In this document: piece after piece, positions 1 to 10,086 of the stretch
Numbering within the stretch: the stretch's first letter is position 1
Layout: every line of letters begins with the position of its first letter
Assembly: GCA_021808055.1 (NCBI GenBank)
Contig: JAKBCH010000001.1
Span: 1 to 64,000 of the forward strand
DNA: 64,000 bases
Reading direction: 5' to 3'
DNA from: Pseudomonadota bacterium
Lineage (GTDB): Bacteria; Pseudomonadota; Alphaproteobacteria; Acetobacterales; Acetobacteraceae
The notes under the pieces: model-generated
Database searches by the model: none
Seen by the model: the letters and a program-made list of their open reading frames with translations, nothing else
Told to the model about the DNA's origin: nothing
Program-made: the position numbers and the translations under genes

Positions 1-210
1 GAGCACTTCCTGCGCCCCGGCGGCATCCTGCTCCTCGCGCACAATCTGCGCGATTTTTGAAAGCACACGCTGGCCCATCGGCAGCCAGGCATAAATGCCC
101 GAGGCCATCTGCCGCACCATGCCCGCGCGCAGCATCAGCCGGTGCGAGACGATCTGCGCTTCAGCAGGTGTTTCCTTGAGGGTAGGGATCAGGCTTTTAG
201 AGAGACGCAT
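1..210 (-). CDS. proS: prolyl-tRNA synthetase ProS, N-terminal part (cut by window start)
   Basis: Charges tRNA-Pro in the cytoplasm. Seventy codons are visible, read directly from the minus strand. They give [19 protein letters not shown], then the conserved [11 protein letters not shown] and [17 protein letters not shown], which is the bacterial-type ProS amino terminus, continuing into the class II catalytic core beyond the window. The ATG at 208-210 has an AAGG ribosome site six bases upstream that overlaps the stop codon of the acyltransferase before it, so the two are probably translationally coupled. Related alphaproteobacteria commonly carry proS soon after rnj (recalled, not checked). 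Confidence 0.93.
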   Translation of the reverse strand, partial: MRLSKSLIPTLKETPAEAQIVSHRLMLRAGMVRQMASGIYAWLPMGQRVLSKIAQIVREEQDAAGAQEVL

Positions 211-218
211 GAGAGACC

Positions 219-1376
219 TTAAAACAGGGATTGAGGCGTTTCAGTGACCCGCACCTTGGGTGGCGCGGCTTCTTGGACGGGTTGCAGCCAACGATTAACG
301 GCACGGCGGCAGGGCTGTTCAACAAACCCGCGCAGCATAATGGCGAGAATGAAGGTGAGCGCTGTCATGATAGCGGCAAACAGCAACTTTTCCTTGGTAG
401 GCTGCCAGCCAAAGTGCTGGAAGCCCCGCATGGTGAGCATCTCGGCGATGGCGAAGCTCATATAGAAGCAATAAGACAGCAAACCCAGGAAATGCAGCAC
501 CGGGCGGCGGCCCAGCACCGACGGGCGCTCGGCATCAGCGTGCAAATAAAATGTGAAAATCAGTGCCCAAAGCCCAATGACAGTGACGAGATCGACGCCC
601 AAAACCCCGCCCACCAGCAGCAGCAGCCCGCCGAGCCATAAACATGCCTGGCGGGCGAAGGCGATATCAGCCGCCGCCGCAGCAACCCGGCAGGCGGCCA
701 TGCCCGCGATGAATTCTGGGAAAAAACGGAGAAGCCCCGTGCTAAAGGCGAGGTTCAAACTATGGCCGGAGTAAAAATAAATAACACCCAGAATGGGAAA
801 AACCGCAATCGCCACCTGCAAGGAGACGTCGCGGCTAAAATAGGTGAGGGTCAGCGCGAAAAACGGGAACAACAGATACCCGGCCCATTCCGAGCTGACC
901 GACCAGGCCGGATAGTTCCAGGCACCGAAATGATCAGCCCCCCAGCCTTGCACCAGAAACAGATTCTCCAGCAGCGTGGTGAAGCCAAAGCGCTGCGGCG
1001 AATGTGGCGGCATGCCGATTGCGGCACCGCCGCCCACCAGTGCCAACAGGAGAAGGATGGTGGCCAGATGCACCGGGTAAATCCGCGCCAAACGCTTGGC
1101 GTAAAACCGCAGCACCACATCTTTATTGGCCCAGTGAAACTCCGCTTCAACCATGTTCTTTGGCACAGCGTCGAACTCACGATGCGTGTGCAGCAAAATC
1201 AGCCCGGAGAGGATGAAAAATCCATCCACGCCCATATAACCATGGGTGATCATCGCCGAGATCGGCCCCAGCGCCTGAGCAAAATGCAGATGCAAATTAA
1301 CGTGATAGATAAAAACCCAGGCCGCGAAGGCGGCACGGCAGATCGTAAGGTCGGTGATGTCTGACTTCTGACTCAT
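219..1376 (-). CDS. acyltransferase family 3 (OafA/YrhL-like) integral membrane protein
   Basis: Members of this family transfer acetyl or other acyl groups to surface polysaccharides or lipids in the inner membrane. The 385-residue protein has about ten hydrophobic helices. Near the amino terminus it has a conserved membrane His (FIYHVNLH), followed by [16 protein letters not shown] and a basic loop [15 protein letters not shown], all typical of the family. The ATG at 1374-1376 is preferred over the GTG two codons upstream because AGGGG lies five bases before it. It sits between rnj and proS and ends eight bases before proS. The sugar or lipid acceptor cannot be told from sequence. Confidence 0.85.
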   Translation of the reverse strand: MSQKSDITDLTICRAAFAAWVFIYHVNLHLHFAQALGPISAMITHGYMGVDGFFILSGLILLHTHREFDAVPKNMVEAEFHWANKDVVLRFYAKRLARIYPVHLATILLLLALVGGGAAIGMPPHSPQRFGFTTLLENLFLVQGWGADHFGAWNYPAWSVSSEWAGYLLFPFFALTLTYFSRDVSLQVAIAVFPILGVIYFYSGHSLNLAFSTGLLRFFPEFIAGMAACRVAAAAADIAFARQACLWLGGLLLLVGGVLGVDLVTVIGLWALIFTFYLHADAERPSVLGRRPVLHFLGLLSYCFYMSFAIAEMLTMRGFQHFGWQPTKEKLLFAAIMTALTFILAIMLRGFVEQPCRRAVNRWLQPVQEAAPPKVRVTETPQSLF

Positions 1377-1684
1377 CGGCACCCCTGCTCTAGATCAATC
1401 CCGCCGCAGATAGAAGCAGCGACACCTCTCATACGCAGGAAAAGCCGCCAAAAAAAGAAGCCCGCCAGCCCAAATAGGGCGGCGGGCCAAGTTCAGGGAG
1501 GAAACGCCAGTCACACGGCAGGATGAAGAGCAAACCTTCACCCTAAAGGTATAATGCGCTGCAGCATGACGTTTGGTCCAGAAAAAACGCATGAAAAAAC
1601 GAGGAAATTTTAGGCTATCAGACATTAAATGATCAAATTAAGCACTGATTACGCAGTTTGTGCCATTTTTTGCATAGTTTTTAG
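1377..1684. other. intergenic region between rnj and the acyltransferase
   Basis: About 308 bases with no convincing gene. A 76-codon minus-strand frame at 1395-1625 has no ribosome site and low-complexity Arg/Phe/Cys-rich content, so it is not called. The half next to rnj (about 1540-1684) is AT-rich. The half next to the acyltransferase contains one clear terminator hairpin, listed separately. Confidence 0.6.
1450..1487 (-). terminator. rho-independent terminator after rnj
   Basis: On the minus strand GCCCGCC (7) and GGGC (4) arms pair around the loop TATTT with a single bulged base, and the stem is followed by a run of seven Ts after TTC. This is a strong intrinsic terminator that would end the long nuo-birA-coaX-rnj transcript and separate it from the acyltransferase-proS unit. 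Confidence 0.8.
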
Positions 1685-3367
1685 TCAAACACGAAGAATA
1701 TGCACGTCTACGAGCGGGCGCTTGCCCAACGGTTTGCCGACAATGCGGCGCAATGCCGCCCTGGCCGCATCGGTGAAGGCCGCTTCATCCTGGCGCAGAG
1801 CTGGGGCCAGATCCTCTAGCACATCCTGAAATTCCCGCTCAAAGGCCTGGCGCTGCTTGGCTTCCAGCTCATCCAGCAGACCTGGGGCGGAAAGCCTTGG
1901 CGTGCCTTGCAACCGGCCTTTGGAGTCAATGGCGAAACTGCCGACGACAACGCCGTTGAATAACATGCGTTTGCGCGCGGAAAGCACGCCGTTTTTAAGC
2001 GGCACCACCTTGGCACCATCCACCGCTAAGCGGCCTGTGGGCACTGAATCCACCACGGCGGGGCCATTGCCGGTGAACAGCACGACATCGCCATCTTCCA
2101 CCAGCAGGGTGTTGATGCCGCATTCCTGCGCCAAAGCCGCCTGGGTGGAGAGATGCCGCCACTCGCCATGGGTGGGGATCACGCATTTTGGCCGCACCAG
2201 CTTGTAGAGCTTGCGCAGCTCCTCCCGCGCCGGATGGCCCGAGACATGCACCTGCTCGTCTCCATCCACAATCACCTGCACCCCGCGCCGGGAGAGCCGG
2301 TCTTGCACCGCGGATACCGCACGCTCATTGCCAGGAATGGTGCGGGAGGAGAAAATCGCCTTATCCCCCTGCCCCAACACGGCATAGCGGTGTGTGTCCG
2401 CCGCGATGCGCGCCATGGCCGAGCGCGGCTCACCCTGGCTACCAGTAACCAGCAGGAGGATATTGTCATCCGGGATCGCGCCGATTTCCTCTTCCGGCAC
2501 AAAATCCGGCACATCTTTGAGGTATCCGGCTTCCTGCGCCGCGGTGATGTAATTGTTCAGGCTACGGCCCACCAGCGCGATATGCCGGCCGGCGATTTCA
2601 GCCGCCGAGATGATGCTGGCCACCCGCGCCACGTTGGAAGCAAAGCAGGTAACCGCCACCCGGCCGGAAAGCTCCGGCAGCAACGCCTCGAAGCTTTTTT
2701 TTACATCCAGCTCTGAGCCTGAAAACCCTTCCACCATGGCGTTGGTGGAATCAGAAACAATTGCCATTACCCCCGCATCGCCGAGCGCCTTCAATGCCGC
2801 CTCGTCTGATACATCGCCGATGACGGGCGAGGCATCGAACTTCCAATCCCCGGTATGCAACACGGTGCCGTAGCTGGTGGTGATGGCCAGCGCCTGCGCC
2901 TCAGGTGTGGAATGCGTCATGCGGATATAGCGCAGGCTGAAAGGGCCCAGCGCAAACGCGCTTCCCGGTGGCAGCACATGCAGCTTCACATCGCGCTGCA
3001 ACCCGGCTTCCTGCAATTTGCGACGAATAACCGCGGCGGCGAAGGGTGTGGCGTAAACCGGGCAGCGCAATTGCGGCCACAGCCGGGCTATGCCGCCAAT
3101 ATGGTCCTCATGCGCATGGGTAATAACCAAACCCAGCAGGTCATCCCGTTGTTGGGCGATGAAGGCCGGGTCCGGCAGCAGAATTTCCGTCTCTGGATTG
3201 TCTGCCCCGGAGAAACCCATGCCGCAATCCACGGCGAGCCACGCGCCGTCGCAGCCATAGAGGTTGAAATTCATCCCGATCTCGCCGGTGCCACCGAGGG
3301 GGACGAAGATGAACCCGCTTTCAGCCTCGTCCATGGCCGGGGCGGCCTTGCCTTTGGATTTAGCCAC
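1685..3367 (-). CDS. rnj: ribonuclease J
   Basis: A metallo-beta-lactamase/beta-CASP nuclease with 5'-3' exo- and endoribonuclease activity in RNA maturation and decay. The 560-residue protein has the zinc-binding HAHEDH at residues 84-89, the beta-CASP region with SDSTNA and GNERAV, and the late motif SGHPAREEL, the usual RNase J arrangement and length. Translation most likely starts at the GTG at 3365-3367 (VAKSKGKAA); the next in-frame ATG is eleven codons later. It follows coaX by 24 bases in the same transcript. The linkage nuoN-birA-coaX-rnj is common in alphaproteobacteria. Confidence 0.95.
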   Translation of the reverse strand: MAKSKGKAAPAMDEAESGFIFVPLGGTGEIGMNFNLYGCDGAWLAVDCGMGFSGADNPETEILLPDPAFIAQQRDDLLGLVITHAHEDHIGGIARLWPQLRCPVYATPFAAAVIRRKLQEAGLQRDVKLHVLPPGSAFALGPFSLRYIRMTHSTPEAQALAITTSYGTVLHTGDWKFDASPVIGDVSDEAALKALGDAGVMAIVSDSTNAMVEGFSGSELDVKKSFEALLPELSGRVAVTCFASNVARVASIISAAEIAGRHIALVGRSLNNYITAAQEAGYLKDVPDFVPEEEIGAIPDDNILLLVTGSQGEPRSAMARIAADTHRYAVLGQGDKAIFSSRTIPGNERAVSAVQDRLSRRGVQVIVDGDEQVHVSGHPAREELRKLYKLVRPKCVIPTHGEWRHLSTQAALAQECGINTLLVEDGDVVLFTGNGPAVVDSVPTGRLAVDGAKVVPLKNGVLSARKRMLFNGVVVGSFAIDSKGRLQGTPRLSAPGLLDELEAKQRQAFEREFQDVLEDLAPALRQDEAAFTDAARAALRRIVGKPLGKRPLVDVHILRV

Positions 3368-3391
3368 GAACGGGTCTGCTCCTATACTTGG

Positions 3392-4201
3392 TCATTCAGT
3401 ATCCAGAAACCGCGCGCGGTCGCGCGGCAAAGAGGCTGGCATATTGCGCGCGGAAAGCAGGCGCAACCCTTCCAATGTCAGGTCTGGGTCGATAGCGGTA
3501 AATTTGCTGGTGCCCTCGGCGAAAAGCGGGGCCAGACCGCCAGTGGCGATGGCTTTCAATTTGGCACCAAACTCGCCCTCGATCCGGGCGAGCAGCCCTT
3601 CAATAAGCCCGATATAGCCCCAATAGATGCCTGATTGCATGGCGGGAACCGTGTCTCGCCCAATAACCACATGCGGCCGGCCAATGCCGATGCGCGGCAG
3701 CCGAGCGGCAGCCTGGTGCAGCGCCTCGATGGAAAGATTGATGCCAGGAGAGATAGCGCCGCCAATATAGGCGCCGGTTTCATCCACCACATCGAAGGTG
3801 GTGGCGGTGCCGAAATCCACCACCACCAAAGGACCCCGGTAATGCACATGGGCGGCCAGCGCGTTTAGCAACCGGTCAGCGCCCACGCCTTCGGGGTTGT
3901 CGGTTTTTATCTCGAAACCCCAGTTCAACGAATCCCTGGCGATCAGGGGTTCGGTGAGGAACCATTCCCGGCAGAGCCGGCGCAGATGGTAGAGGGCCGC
4001 TGGTACCACCGTGCCGATCACGGTTCCGGTGATGTCCTCGGCCGAGATCCCCGCGCGCCTCAGCAGCACATCCAGCCAGACGCCATATTCATCCGAAGTG
4101 CGCTGGGCGGAGGTGGCAAGCCGCCACTTGCCCCGCCATTCTGAACCGTCATGCACCGCGAACACGATATTTGTGTTGCCCGCATCAATCACCAAAAGCA
4201 T
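3392..4201 (-). CDS. coaX: type III pantothenate kinase CoaX
   Basis: Phosphorylates pantothenate, the first committed step of coenzyme A synthesis. The 269-residue protein opens with [16 protein letters not shown], the phosphate-1 motif of the ASKHA fold, and carries GADRLLNA for pantothenate binding and [13 protein letters not shown] for nucleotide/metal contacts, all hallmarks of CoaX rather than CoaA. An AGGAGG sits five bases before the ATG. It lies 15 bases after birA and 24 before rnj. Confidence 0.95.
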   Translation of the reverse strand: MLLVIDAGNTNIVFAVHDGSEWRGKWRLATSAQRTSDEYGVWLDVLLRRAGISAEDITGTVIGTVVPAALYHLRRLCREWFLTEPLIARDSLNWGFEIKTDNPEGVGADRLLNALAAHVHYRGPLVVVDFGTATTFDVVDETGAYIGGAISPGINLSIEALHQAAARLPRIGIGRPHVVIGRDTVPAMQSGIYWGYIGLIEGLLARIEGEFGAKLKAIATGGLAPLFAEGTSKFTAIDPDLTLEGLRLLSARNMPASLPRDRARFLDTE

Positions 4202-4216
4202 TCCGCCCTCCTTGGA

Positions 4217-4930
4217 TTACCCGCCCCCCAGCAGCACATCTCCAGTATTGATGGTCTCGATACGATCTTCGCACTGCAACAGCAATTCACCGGCCTCTGA
4301 CAAACCCGCAAAAAAGCCAGTACGGCGCTGCCCGGCATGGGCGATTTCCATTGGCGTGCCTGGGGCATGGCCGCGTTTCAGCCATTCTTCCCGGATTTGC
4401 GCGCCGGGCGCTTCCAGCCATTTCTCCAACCGTGCGAGAATAGCGTGAGCGGCAGTTTCCGGTGAAATATCCAGCCCTTGGGCGGCAAGGGCCATTGTGC
4501 GCCGGCCAGGAATTTCCGGTGCGGCGGCAAGGTTTATGCCGATGCCGATGGCCAGCCAGTCCAGCGCGGTTTCGGCGGGTGTGGCGTCTATCAGGATTCC
4601 GGCCATCTTGGCACCGCCGCACAGCACATCATTCGGCCATTTAAGGGTGAGGTTTTCAGCCCCCAACCCTTCCAGCGCCTCAACCACCGCAATGCCGGAG
4701 ATAAGCGAAAACAACCCCGCCTGCGCCGCGGGGCGCTTGGGGCGCAGCAGAATGGAGAGGTTCAGATTGCCTTCCGGCGCGCTCCACGCCCGCCCGCGCG
4801 AACCACGCCCGGCTGTCTGCTTCAGGGCCAGAACCGCGAGCCCGGCAGGCTCCCCTGCCCTAGCCCGTTTTATGATCTCGTCGGAGGTCGACCCCAGCTC
4901 GGGATAAATCTCCAGCCGCCAGAAGCTCAA
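4217..4930 (-). CDS. birA: biotin--[acetyl-CoA-carboxylase] ligase BirA
   Basis: Attaches biotin to the carrier protein of acetyl-CoA carboxylase through biotinyl-AMP. The protein of about 237 residues has GSTSDEI near the start, QTAGRGSRGRAWSAPEGNL (the biotin/ATP loop, variant of GRGRxGR) and LKWPNDVL. It lacks the N-terminal helix-turn-helix of E. coli BirA, so it is a ligase without repressor function, as in most alphaproteobacteria. No ATG or GTG fits. A TTG at 4928-4930 that overlaps the nuoN stop codon (TTGA) is the best start and leads directly into the family's SFWRLEIYPELGSTS. Confidence 0.88.
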   Translation of the reverse strand: MSFWRLEIYPELGSTSDEIIKRARAGEPAGLAVLALKQTAGRGSRGRAWSAPEGNLNLSILLRPKRPAAQAGLFSLISGIAVVEALEGLGAENLTLKWPNDVLCGGAKMAGILIDATPAETALDWLAIGIGINLAAAPEIPGRRTMALAAQGLDISPETAAHAILARLEKWLEAPGAQIREEWLKRGHAPGTPMEIAHAGQRRTGFFAGLSEAGELLLQCEDRIETINTGDVLLGGG

Positions 4931-6348
4931 CCCATCAGGGCTTTCGCGGCTTCGCCTGCCAGCGCCATCAGCGGGCCGGGAATGACCACGAAGAAGATTG
5001 TGGCGAAGGCACCAACCGCCATCACAAAGCCTGCACCGGCAGAAGTCTTGTCGAAGCCCGGCTTGCCCTTGTCGAAATACATCACCTTGATGACGCGCAG
5101 ATAATAGAAGGCGCTGATGACGCTGGCGATGATACCGATGATGACAAGCGTGTCGTAACCCGCGTTGAAGGCGGTGTAGAACACGTAGAGCTTGGCGAAG
5201 AAGCCCGCCAGCGGCGGAATGCCTGCCATGGACCACATGAATACGGCAAATGCGAAGGCAAAGCCCGGATGCTCGGCGGCAAGCCCGGCGAGATCGCTGA
5301 TTTGCTCAACCGCCTGGCCGTTGCGCCGCATGGCGATAACGCAGGCGAACGCGCCGAAGGACATCACCACATAAATCGCGATGTAAACCAGGCTGGCCTG
5401 AATGCCGCCCGCCGTGCCGGTCACCAGCCCCATCAGCGCGTAGCCCATATGGCCGATGGAGGAATATGCCAGCAGACGCTTGATGTTGCTCTGCCCTATG
5501 GCTGCCAGCGCGCCGACAGCCATGGAAAGCACCGCGATGATCTGAATCAACATTTCCCACTGGCCGGTGAGGTGGGCGAATGGCCCGGCCATAACCGAGA
5601 GAAACAGCGCCAGGGCGGCGGCTTTGGGGGCCGTGGCAAACAAGGCGGTGACGGAGCTGGGCGAGCCCTCATACACATCCGGCGCCCACATATGAAACGG
5701 TGCCGCGGAGATTTTGAACGCCAGCCCGGTGAGCACAAACACCACACCGACAATGGTGCCGGTGCCAGCACCGGCACGGAACACTTCTCCCAGCGCCGCG
5801 AAATTCGTGGTGCCAGCGAAGCCGTAAACCAGCGAGATGCCATAAAGCAGTAAACCAGAAGCCAACGCGCCGAGCACGAAATATTTCAACCCCGCTTCCG
5901 TGGAGCGCACTGAATCCCGCGCCATGGCGGCACAGATGTAGAGGGCGAGGGATTGCAGCTCGAACCCGATATAGAGCGACATCATATCGGCGGCGGAGAT
6001 CATCACGATCATGCCGATCACCGCGAACAGCACCAAAATCGGGTACTCGAACCGGGCGATCTTCTCGCGCTTGTTATAATCCACCGAGAGGATGAGCGCC
6101 GCGATGGCGGCGAGGTAGACGAGGCTATCCGCATAGCGGGTGAACAGGCTGGTTTTGAGCAGCCCGCCAAACAGCAGGGAGTCCGGCACTTGGAGCGAGA
6201 GCATGGCCGCTGCGACGAGCAGCACGATGGCACCAGCGGTCACGGATTGGGTTGTGTCCCTGGATTTTATCAGCACGCCACCAAGCAGCAGCACCATGCC
6301 GCCAATCCCAAGAAACAACACTGGCAGAAGAGAGAGGAAATTGGTCAT
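4927..6348 (-). CDS. nuoN: NADH-quinone oxidoreductase subunit N
   Basis: One of three antiporter-like membrane subunits of respiratory complex I. The 473-residue protein has about fourteen transmembrane helices, beginning MTNFLSLLPVLFLGIGG, with the family segments SAADMMSLYIGFELQSLALY, AYSSIGHMGYAL and a conserved SAAPFHMWAPDVYEGSPSSV channel loop. The ATG at 6346-6348 overlaps the nuoM stop (ATGA). The open frame upstream of it is just read-through of the nuoM region. Last nuo gene of the operon. Confidence 0.95.
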   Translation of the reverse strand: MTNFLSLLPVLFLGIGGMVLLLGGVLIKSRDTTQSVTAGAIVLLVAAAMLSLQVPDSLLFGGLLKTSLFTRYADSLVYLAAIAALILSVDYNKREKIARFEYPILVLFAVIGMIVMISAADMMSLYIGFELQSLALYICAAMARDSVRSTEAGLKYFVLGALASGLLLYGISLVYGFAGTTNFAALGEVFRAGAGTGTIVGVVFVLTGLAFKISAAPFHMWAPDVYEGSPSSVTALFATAPKAAALALFLSVMAGPFAHLTGQWEMLIQIIAVLSMAVGALAAIGQSNIKRLLAYSSIGHMGYALMGLVTGTAGGIQASLVYIAIYVVMSFGAFACVIAMRRNGQAVEQISDLAGLAAEHPGFAFAFAVFMWSMAGIPPLAGFFAKLYVFYTAFNAGYDTLVIIGIIASVISAFYYLRVIKVMYFDKGKPGFDKTSAGAGFVMAVGAFATIFFVVIPGPLMALAGEAAKALMG

Positions 6349-7865
6349 TTCGTGGTCACCATGGCCAGCGCCATATGCGGGTTGAGGGCTGCGGTGTGTG
6401 CCTGCACCAGGGCGGCAATCGGCGCATCGAACGAATGGGTGAAGCTGGAGGGATACACGCCCAGCCACATCACCAAAGCCGCCAGCGGCAGCAGCATGGC
6501 GTATTCACGGGCTGTCAGATCTTTCAGCGCCGCGAGGTCTGGCCGGTTATATTTCTCGAACAAAACGGCCCGCACCAGCACCAGCGAGTAGGTAACGCCA
6601 AGCACCATGCCCGCACCACCCAGCAGCGAGACCCAGAAATTCACCTTCAGCGCACCGACGATAACGAGGATTTCACCGATGAAGCCAGACGTGCCCGGCA
6701 GGCCCATATTGGCCAGCGTGAACAGCATGAGAGCCGCAGCGAAAACCGGCATGTTCCGCGCAAGCCCACCGAGGTTTTTCAGTGCCAGACTTTCACCACG
6801 CGCGGTGATGATGCCCGCGCAAATAAACAGCCCGGCGATAACGATGCCGTGGCTGAGCATCTGGAACAAAGCGCCCTCAATGCCTTCCACCGTAAAAGTG
6901 AACAGCCCGATGATGATGACACCCATATGCGCGACGGAGGAATAGGCGATCATGCGCTTCATATCCGTCTGCGCCAAAGCCACATAGGAAATGTAAATCA
7001 CCGCGACCACACCAAGCACGAACATCACCGGCTCAAACGCGGCGGAAGCCTGTGGCAGCATGGGAATGGCGAAACGCAGGAAACCATACGCGCCCATTTT
7101 GGAAAGCACGGCCGCCAGCATGATGGTGCCGGGCACCGGGGCCTCGCCATACGCATCCGGCAGCCAGGTGTGCAGCGGCCAAACCGCCGCCTTCACGCCG
7201 AACGCCGCAAGGAAGGCCAGGAACAACCAGGTTTGCGCGCTGGCGGGGATATTGGCATGGGCCATCACCGCCATGTTGGTGGTGCCCAGATTCCGCCAGA
7301 TCCACACCACCGCCAGCAGCATGAACAGCGAGCCAGCCAGGGTGAACACAAAGAACTTCACCGCCGCATAAATGCGCTTCTCCCCGCCCCACACGCCGAT
7401 GATGAGATACATCGGCAGTAGCACGGCCTCAAAGAACACATAGAACAGCACGAAATCGGTAGCGGCAAACATGCCGATCGTCATTGTTTCCAGCAGCAGC
7501 ATCGCGGCGAAGAAACTGCGCGCGCGGGTTTTGATGCCACCGCTGGCGAGGATGGCGATGGGTGTGAGCGCCAGGGTCAGCATGATGAGGAACAGGCTGA
7601 TCCCATCCACCCCCATGCGGTATTCAACGTTGATGCCGGAAAGCCAGGGCATCACCTCAACAAACTGGTAACCAGCAATGGTGGGGTTGAACTGTGACCA
7701 TACATAAACGCCGAGCACCAGCACAATGAGCGAGAAGATAAGTGCGATGCGGCGGGCTTTGCATGCGGCTTTCTCGTCATCGCCGCTGAGCGTGGCGACC
7801 ATAAAGGCCCCCAGCAGCGGCAAATAGGTGATGAGCGAGAGGATGGGGAAACCGAGCTGGTTCAT
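6345..7865 (-). CDS. nuoM: NADH-quinone oxidoreductase subunit M
   Basis: Antiporter-like proton-pumping subunit of complex I, about 506 residues with fourteen predicted helices. Typical features are RMGVDGISLFLIMLT, PMYLIIGVWGG, the channel loop LHTWLPDAYGEAPVPGTI and IAYSSVAHMGVIIIG. The ATG at 7863-7865 gives the usual MNxLxxPILSLITYLPL start. A GTG two codons upstream overlaps the nuoL stop and is an alternative. Confidence 0.95.
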   Translation of the reverse strand: MNQLGFPILSLITYLPLLGAFMVATLSGDDEKAACKARRIALIFSLIVLVLGVYVWSQFNPTIAGYQFVEVMPWLSGINVEYRMGVDGISLFLIMLTLALTPIAILASGGIKTRARSFFAAMLLLETMTIGMFAATDFVLFYVFFEAVLLPMYLIIGVWGGEKRIYAAVKFFVFTLAGSLFMLLAVVWIWRNLGTTNMAVMAHANIPASAQTWLFLAFLAAFGVKAAVWPLHTWLPDAYGEAPVPGTIMLAAVLSKMGAYGFLRFAIPMLPQASAAFEPVMFVLGVVAVIYISYVALAQTDMKRMIAYSSVAHMGVIIIGLFTFTVEGIEGALFQMLSHGIVIAGLFICAGIITARGESLALKNLGGLARNMPVFAAALMLFTLANMGLPGTSGFIGEILVIVGALKVNFWVSLLGGAGMVLGVTYSLVLVRAVLFEKYNRPDLAALKDLTAREYAMLLPLAALVMWLGVYPSSFTHSFDAPIAALVQAHTAALNPHMALAMVTTK

Positions 7866-7867
7866 GA

Positions 7868-9775
7868 TCACTTCACCCAGATGAAGAGGCTGACGAAGAC
7901 CAGCAGGCCGATCAGCATAATAAAAGCATAGAGTGCTATGGAGCCGGTTTGCAGCTTCACGGCCTGGGCCGAGGCATCCGCTGTGAGGGCGGCGAGGCCA
8001 TTGGGCACACCGTCGATTACCTGGTCGTCACTGCGCCAGGCGAATTTTGCGAACCGAAGCGATGGCCGCACCAGCAGCGCATCGTAAATCTCGTCAAAGT
8101 ACCACTTATTCAACAGAAAGCGGTAAAGCGGAGCCATGCCCTGGGCGAGCCTGCCGGGCAGCGAAGGCACCAGCAGGTAAAACAGCACCGCCACCAGAAT
8201 GCCGATAACAGCCACCAGCAGCGGCGCCATTTTGGCAAGACCGGTCACGCTCTCCATGCTCAACATGCCGGAATTGGCCGCAACCGCGATGGAGCTGCCC
8301 CAGAAATTCTGGAACTGCGCACCAATGAAGAAAGGCTTCAGCACAAAGCCGCTGGCAAAAGCACCAACCGCCAGCACCAGCAGCGGCACCAGCATCACCA
8401 GCGGGCTTTCATGCACATGCTCTTGCACATGTTTGGGCGCGCGGGATTTGCCGGTGAACACCAGAAAGAACAAGCGCGAGGTGTAAAACGCCGTAAGCCC
8501 CGCCGCCGCCGTGCCGCAAACCCAGCCATAGGTGCCCGCGGCGGTGTGCGCGGCGAGGGCTGATTCCAACACCGCATCCTTCGAGTAATAACCCGAGAAA
8601 GGTGGAATGGCGATGAGCGCCAGCGAGCCTATGAGCATCATCGCGCAGGTGAAGGGCAGCTTGCCCCCCAACCCGCCCATCAGGCGGATATCCTGCTCGT
8701 CAGACATCGCATGGATAACCGAACCGGCGGAGAGAAACAGCAGAGCCTTGAACAACGCATGGTTGATGAGGTGGAACATCGCCACCGGATACGCGCCCAC
8801 CCCCGCTGCCAGGAACATGTAGCCGAGCTGCGAGCAGGTGGAATAAGCGATGACGCGCTTGATGTCGTTTTGCACGCAGCCAATGGTGGCGGCGAAGAAC
8901 GCCGTGCTGGCGCCGATGATGGTGATGAAACCCATAGCCTCCGGCGCGGCGTTGATGACCGGGGACATCCGCACGATCATGAACACGCCCGCAGCCACCA
9001 TGGTGGCCGCATGGATGAGAGCGGAGATCGGCGTTGGGCCTTCCATCGCGTCCGCCAGCCAGGTGTGCAGGAAGATCTGCGCGGATTTACCCATGGCACC
9101 GATGAACAACAGGAAGGAGATAACCTCCAGCACCGGAAAGGCGGTGCCGAACAGCGTGTAATGCTGCCCAACATGAGACGAGACACCGGCGAAGATCACA
9201 TCGAAATTCACGCTGCCGAAGGTGAAATAAACCAGCGCGATGCCAACGGCGAAAGCAAGATCGCCCACGCGGTTGACGATGAACGCCTTGATCGCGGCGT
9301 CATTCGCGGCCTTGCGGTCGTACCAGTAATTGATGAGCAGATAAGAGACGAGCCCCACACCTTCCCAGCCAAAGAAAAGCTGCACGAGGTTGTTGGCTGT
9401 CACCAGCATCAACATCGCGAAGGTGAACAGCGAGATATAGGACATAAAACGCTGCGGCGTTTCGTCATGCGCCATATAGCCCACGGAATAAACGTGAATG
9501 AGCATGGACACCACGCTCACCATCACCACCATCACCAGGCTGAGCTGGTCCTGGCGCAGGGTCCAATGCGGGGTGAAGCCGCCAACCTGAATCCAGGGTG
9601 CGATGGCCAGCGGCGATTGCACACCAAGGCGGAACGCGAACACCGCCGCGGCCGCGGAAACCAGCATGAACAATATGCTCGCCGCGATGGAAAGCTGCTT
9701 GCCCAGAACCGGGCGGGCGACGCCACAAAGGATGGAGCCAACGAGGGGTGCGAAAACGGCAATCAAAATGTACAT
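7868..9775 (-). CDS. nuoL: NADH-quinone oxidoreductase subunit L
   Basis: Largest antiporter-like subunit of complex I. The 635-residue protein has about sixteen helices and the long lateral amphipathic helix expected near the carboxyl end. Visible family motifs are FFGWEGVGLVSYLLINYWY, MGKSAQIFLHTWLADAMEGP and IAYSTCSQLGYMFLAAG. It begins at ATG 9775, two bases after nuoK ends. Confidence 0.96.
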   Translation of the reverse strand: MYILIAVFAPLVGSILCGVARPVLGKQLSIAASILFMLVSAAAAVFAFRLGVQSPLAIAPWIQVGGFTPHWTLRQDQLSLVMVVMVSVVSMLIHVYSVGYMAHDETPQRFMSYISLFTFAMLMLVTANNLVQLFFGWEGVGLVSYLLINYWYDRKAANDAAIKAFIVNRVGDLAFAVGIALVYFTFGSVNFDVIFAGVSSHVGQHYTLFGTAFPVLEVISFLLFIGAMGKSAQIFLHTWLADAMEGPTPISALIHAATMVAAGVFMIVRMSPVINAAPEAMGFITIIGASTAFFAATIGCVQNDIKRVIAYSTCSQLGYMFLAAGVGAYPVAMFHLINHALFKALLFLSAGSVIHAMSDEQDIRLMGGLGGKLPFTCAMMLIGSLALIAIPPFSGYYSKDAVLESALAAHTAAGTYGWVCGTAAAGLTAFYTSRLFFLVFTGKSRAPKHVQEHVHESPLVMLVPLLVLAVGAFASGFVLKPFFIGAQFQNFWGSSIAVAANSGMLSMESVTGLAKMAPLLVAVIGILVAVLFYLLVPSLPGRLAQGMAPLYRFLLNKWYFDEIYDALLVRPSLRFAKFAWRSDDQVIDGVPNGLAALTADASAQAVKLQTGSIALYAFIMLIGLLVFVSLFIWVK

Positions 9776-9777
9776 TT

Positions 9778-10086
9778 TCAGCCCTTCATCAGCGTCACGT
9801 CCTCGACCTCGATCGAGCCACGATTACGGAAGTAGACAACCAGAATGGCCAGGCCGATCGCGGATTCAGCCGCCGCGACGGTTAGCACGAACATGGTGAA
9901 AACCTGGCCAACCATGTCGTGCAGGGCGCCTGAGAAGGCGACGAAATTAAGGTTGGCCGCAAGCAGGATCAGCTCGATCGACATCATGATGACGATGATG
10001 TTTTTCCGGTTCATGAAAATGCCGAAAATACCAATCACCAGCAGCATAGCCGAGACAACCAGATAATGCGAAAGTGGAACAATCAT
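9778..10086 (-). CDS. nuoK: NADH-quinone oxidoreductase subunit K
   Basis: Small three-helix membrane subunit of complex I, 102 residues, the usual length. It contains [25 protein letters not shown] with the conserved Glu in helix 2, and [17 protein letters not shown] with the second conserved Glu in helix 3; both glutamates lie on the proton path. The ATG overlaps the nuoJ stop (TGATG). Confidence 0.96.
   Translation of the reverse strand: MIVPLSHYLVVSAMLLVIGIFGIFMNRKNIIVIMMSIELILLAANLNFVAFSGALHDMVGQVFTMFVLTVAAAESAIGLAILVVYFRNRGSIEVEDVTLMKG

Noticed and set aside
1395..1625. 76-codon minus-strand frame between rnj and the acyltransferase
   Set aside because: No ribosome site, contains the terminator hairpin, and the product has no recognisable pattern.
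6252..9835. Long open frames antisense to nuoL and nuoM (up to 389 codons)
   Set aside because: They mirror the membrane-protein genes in GC-rich DNA, are His/Gln/Arg-rich and have no start signals.
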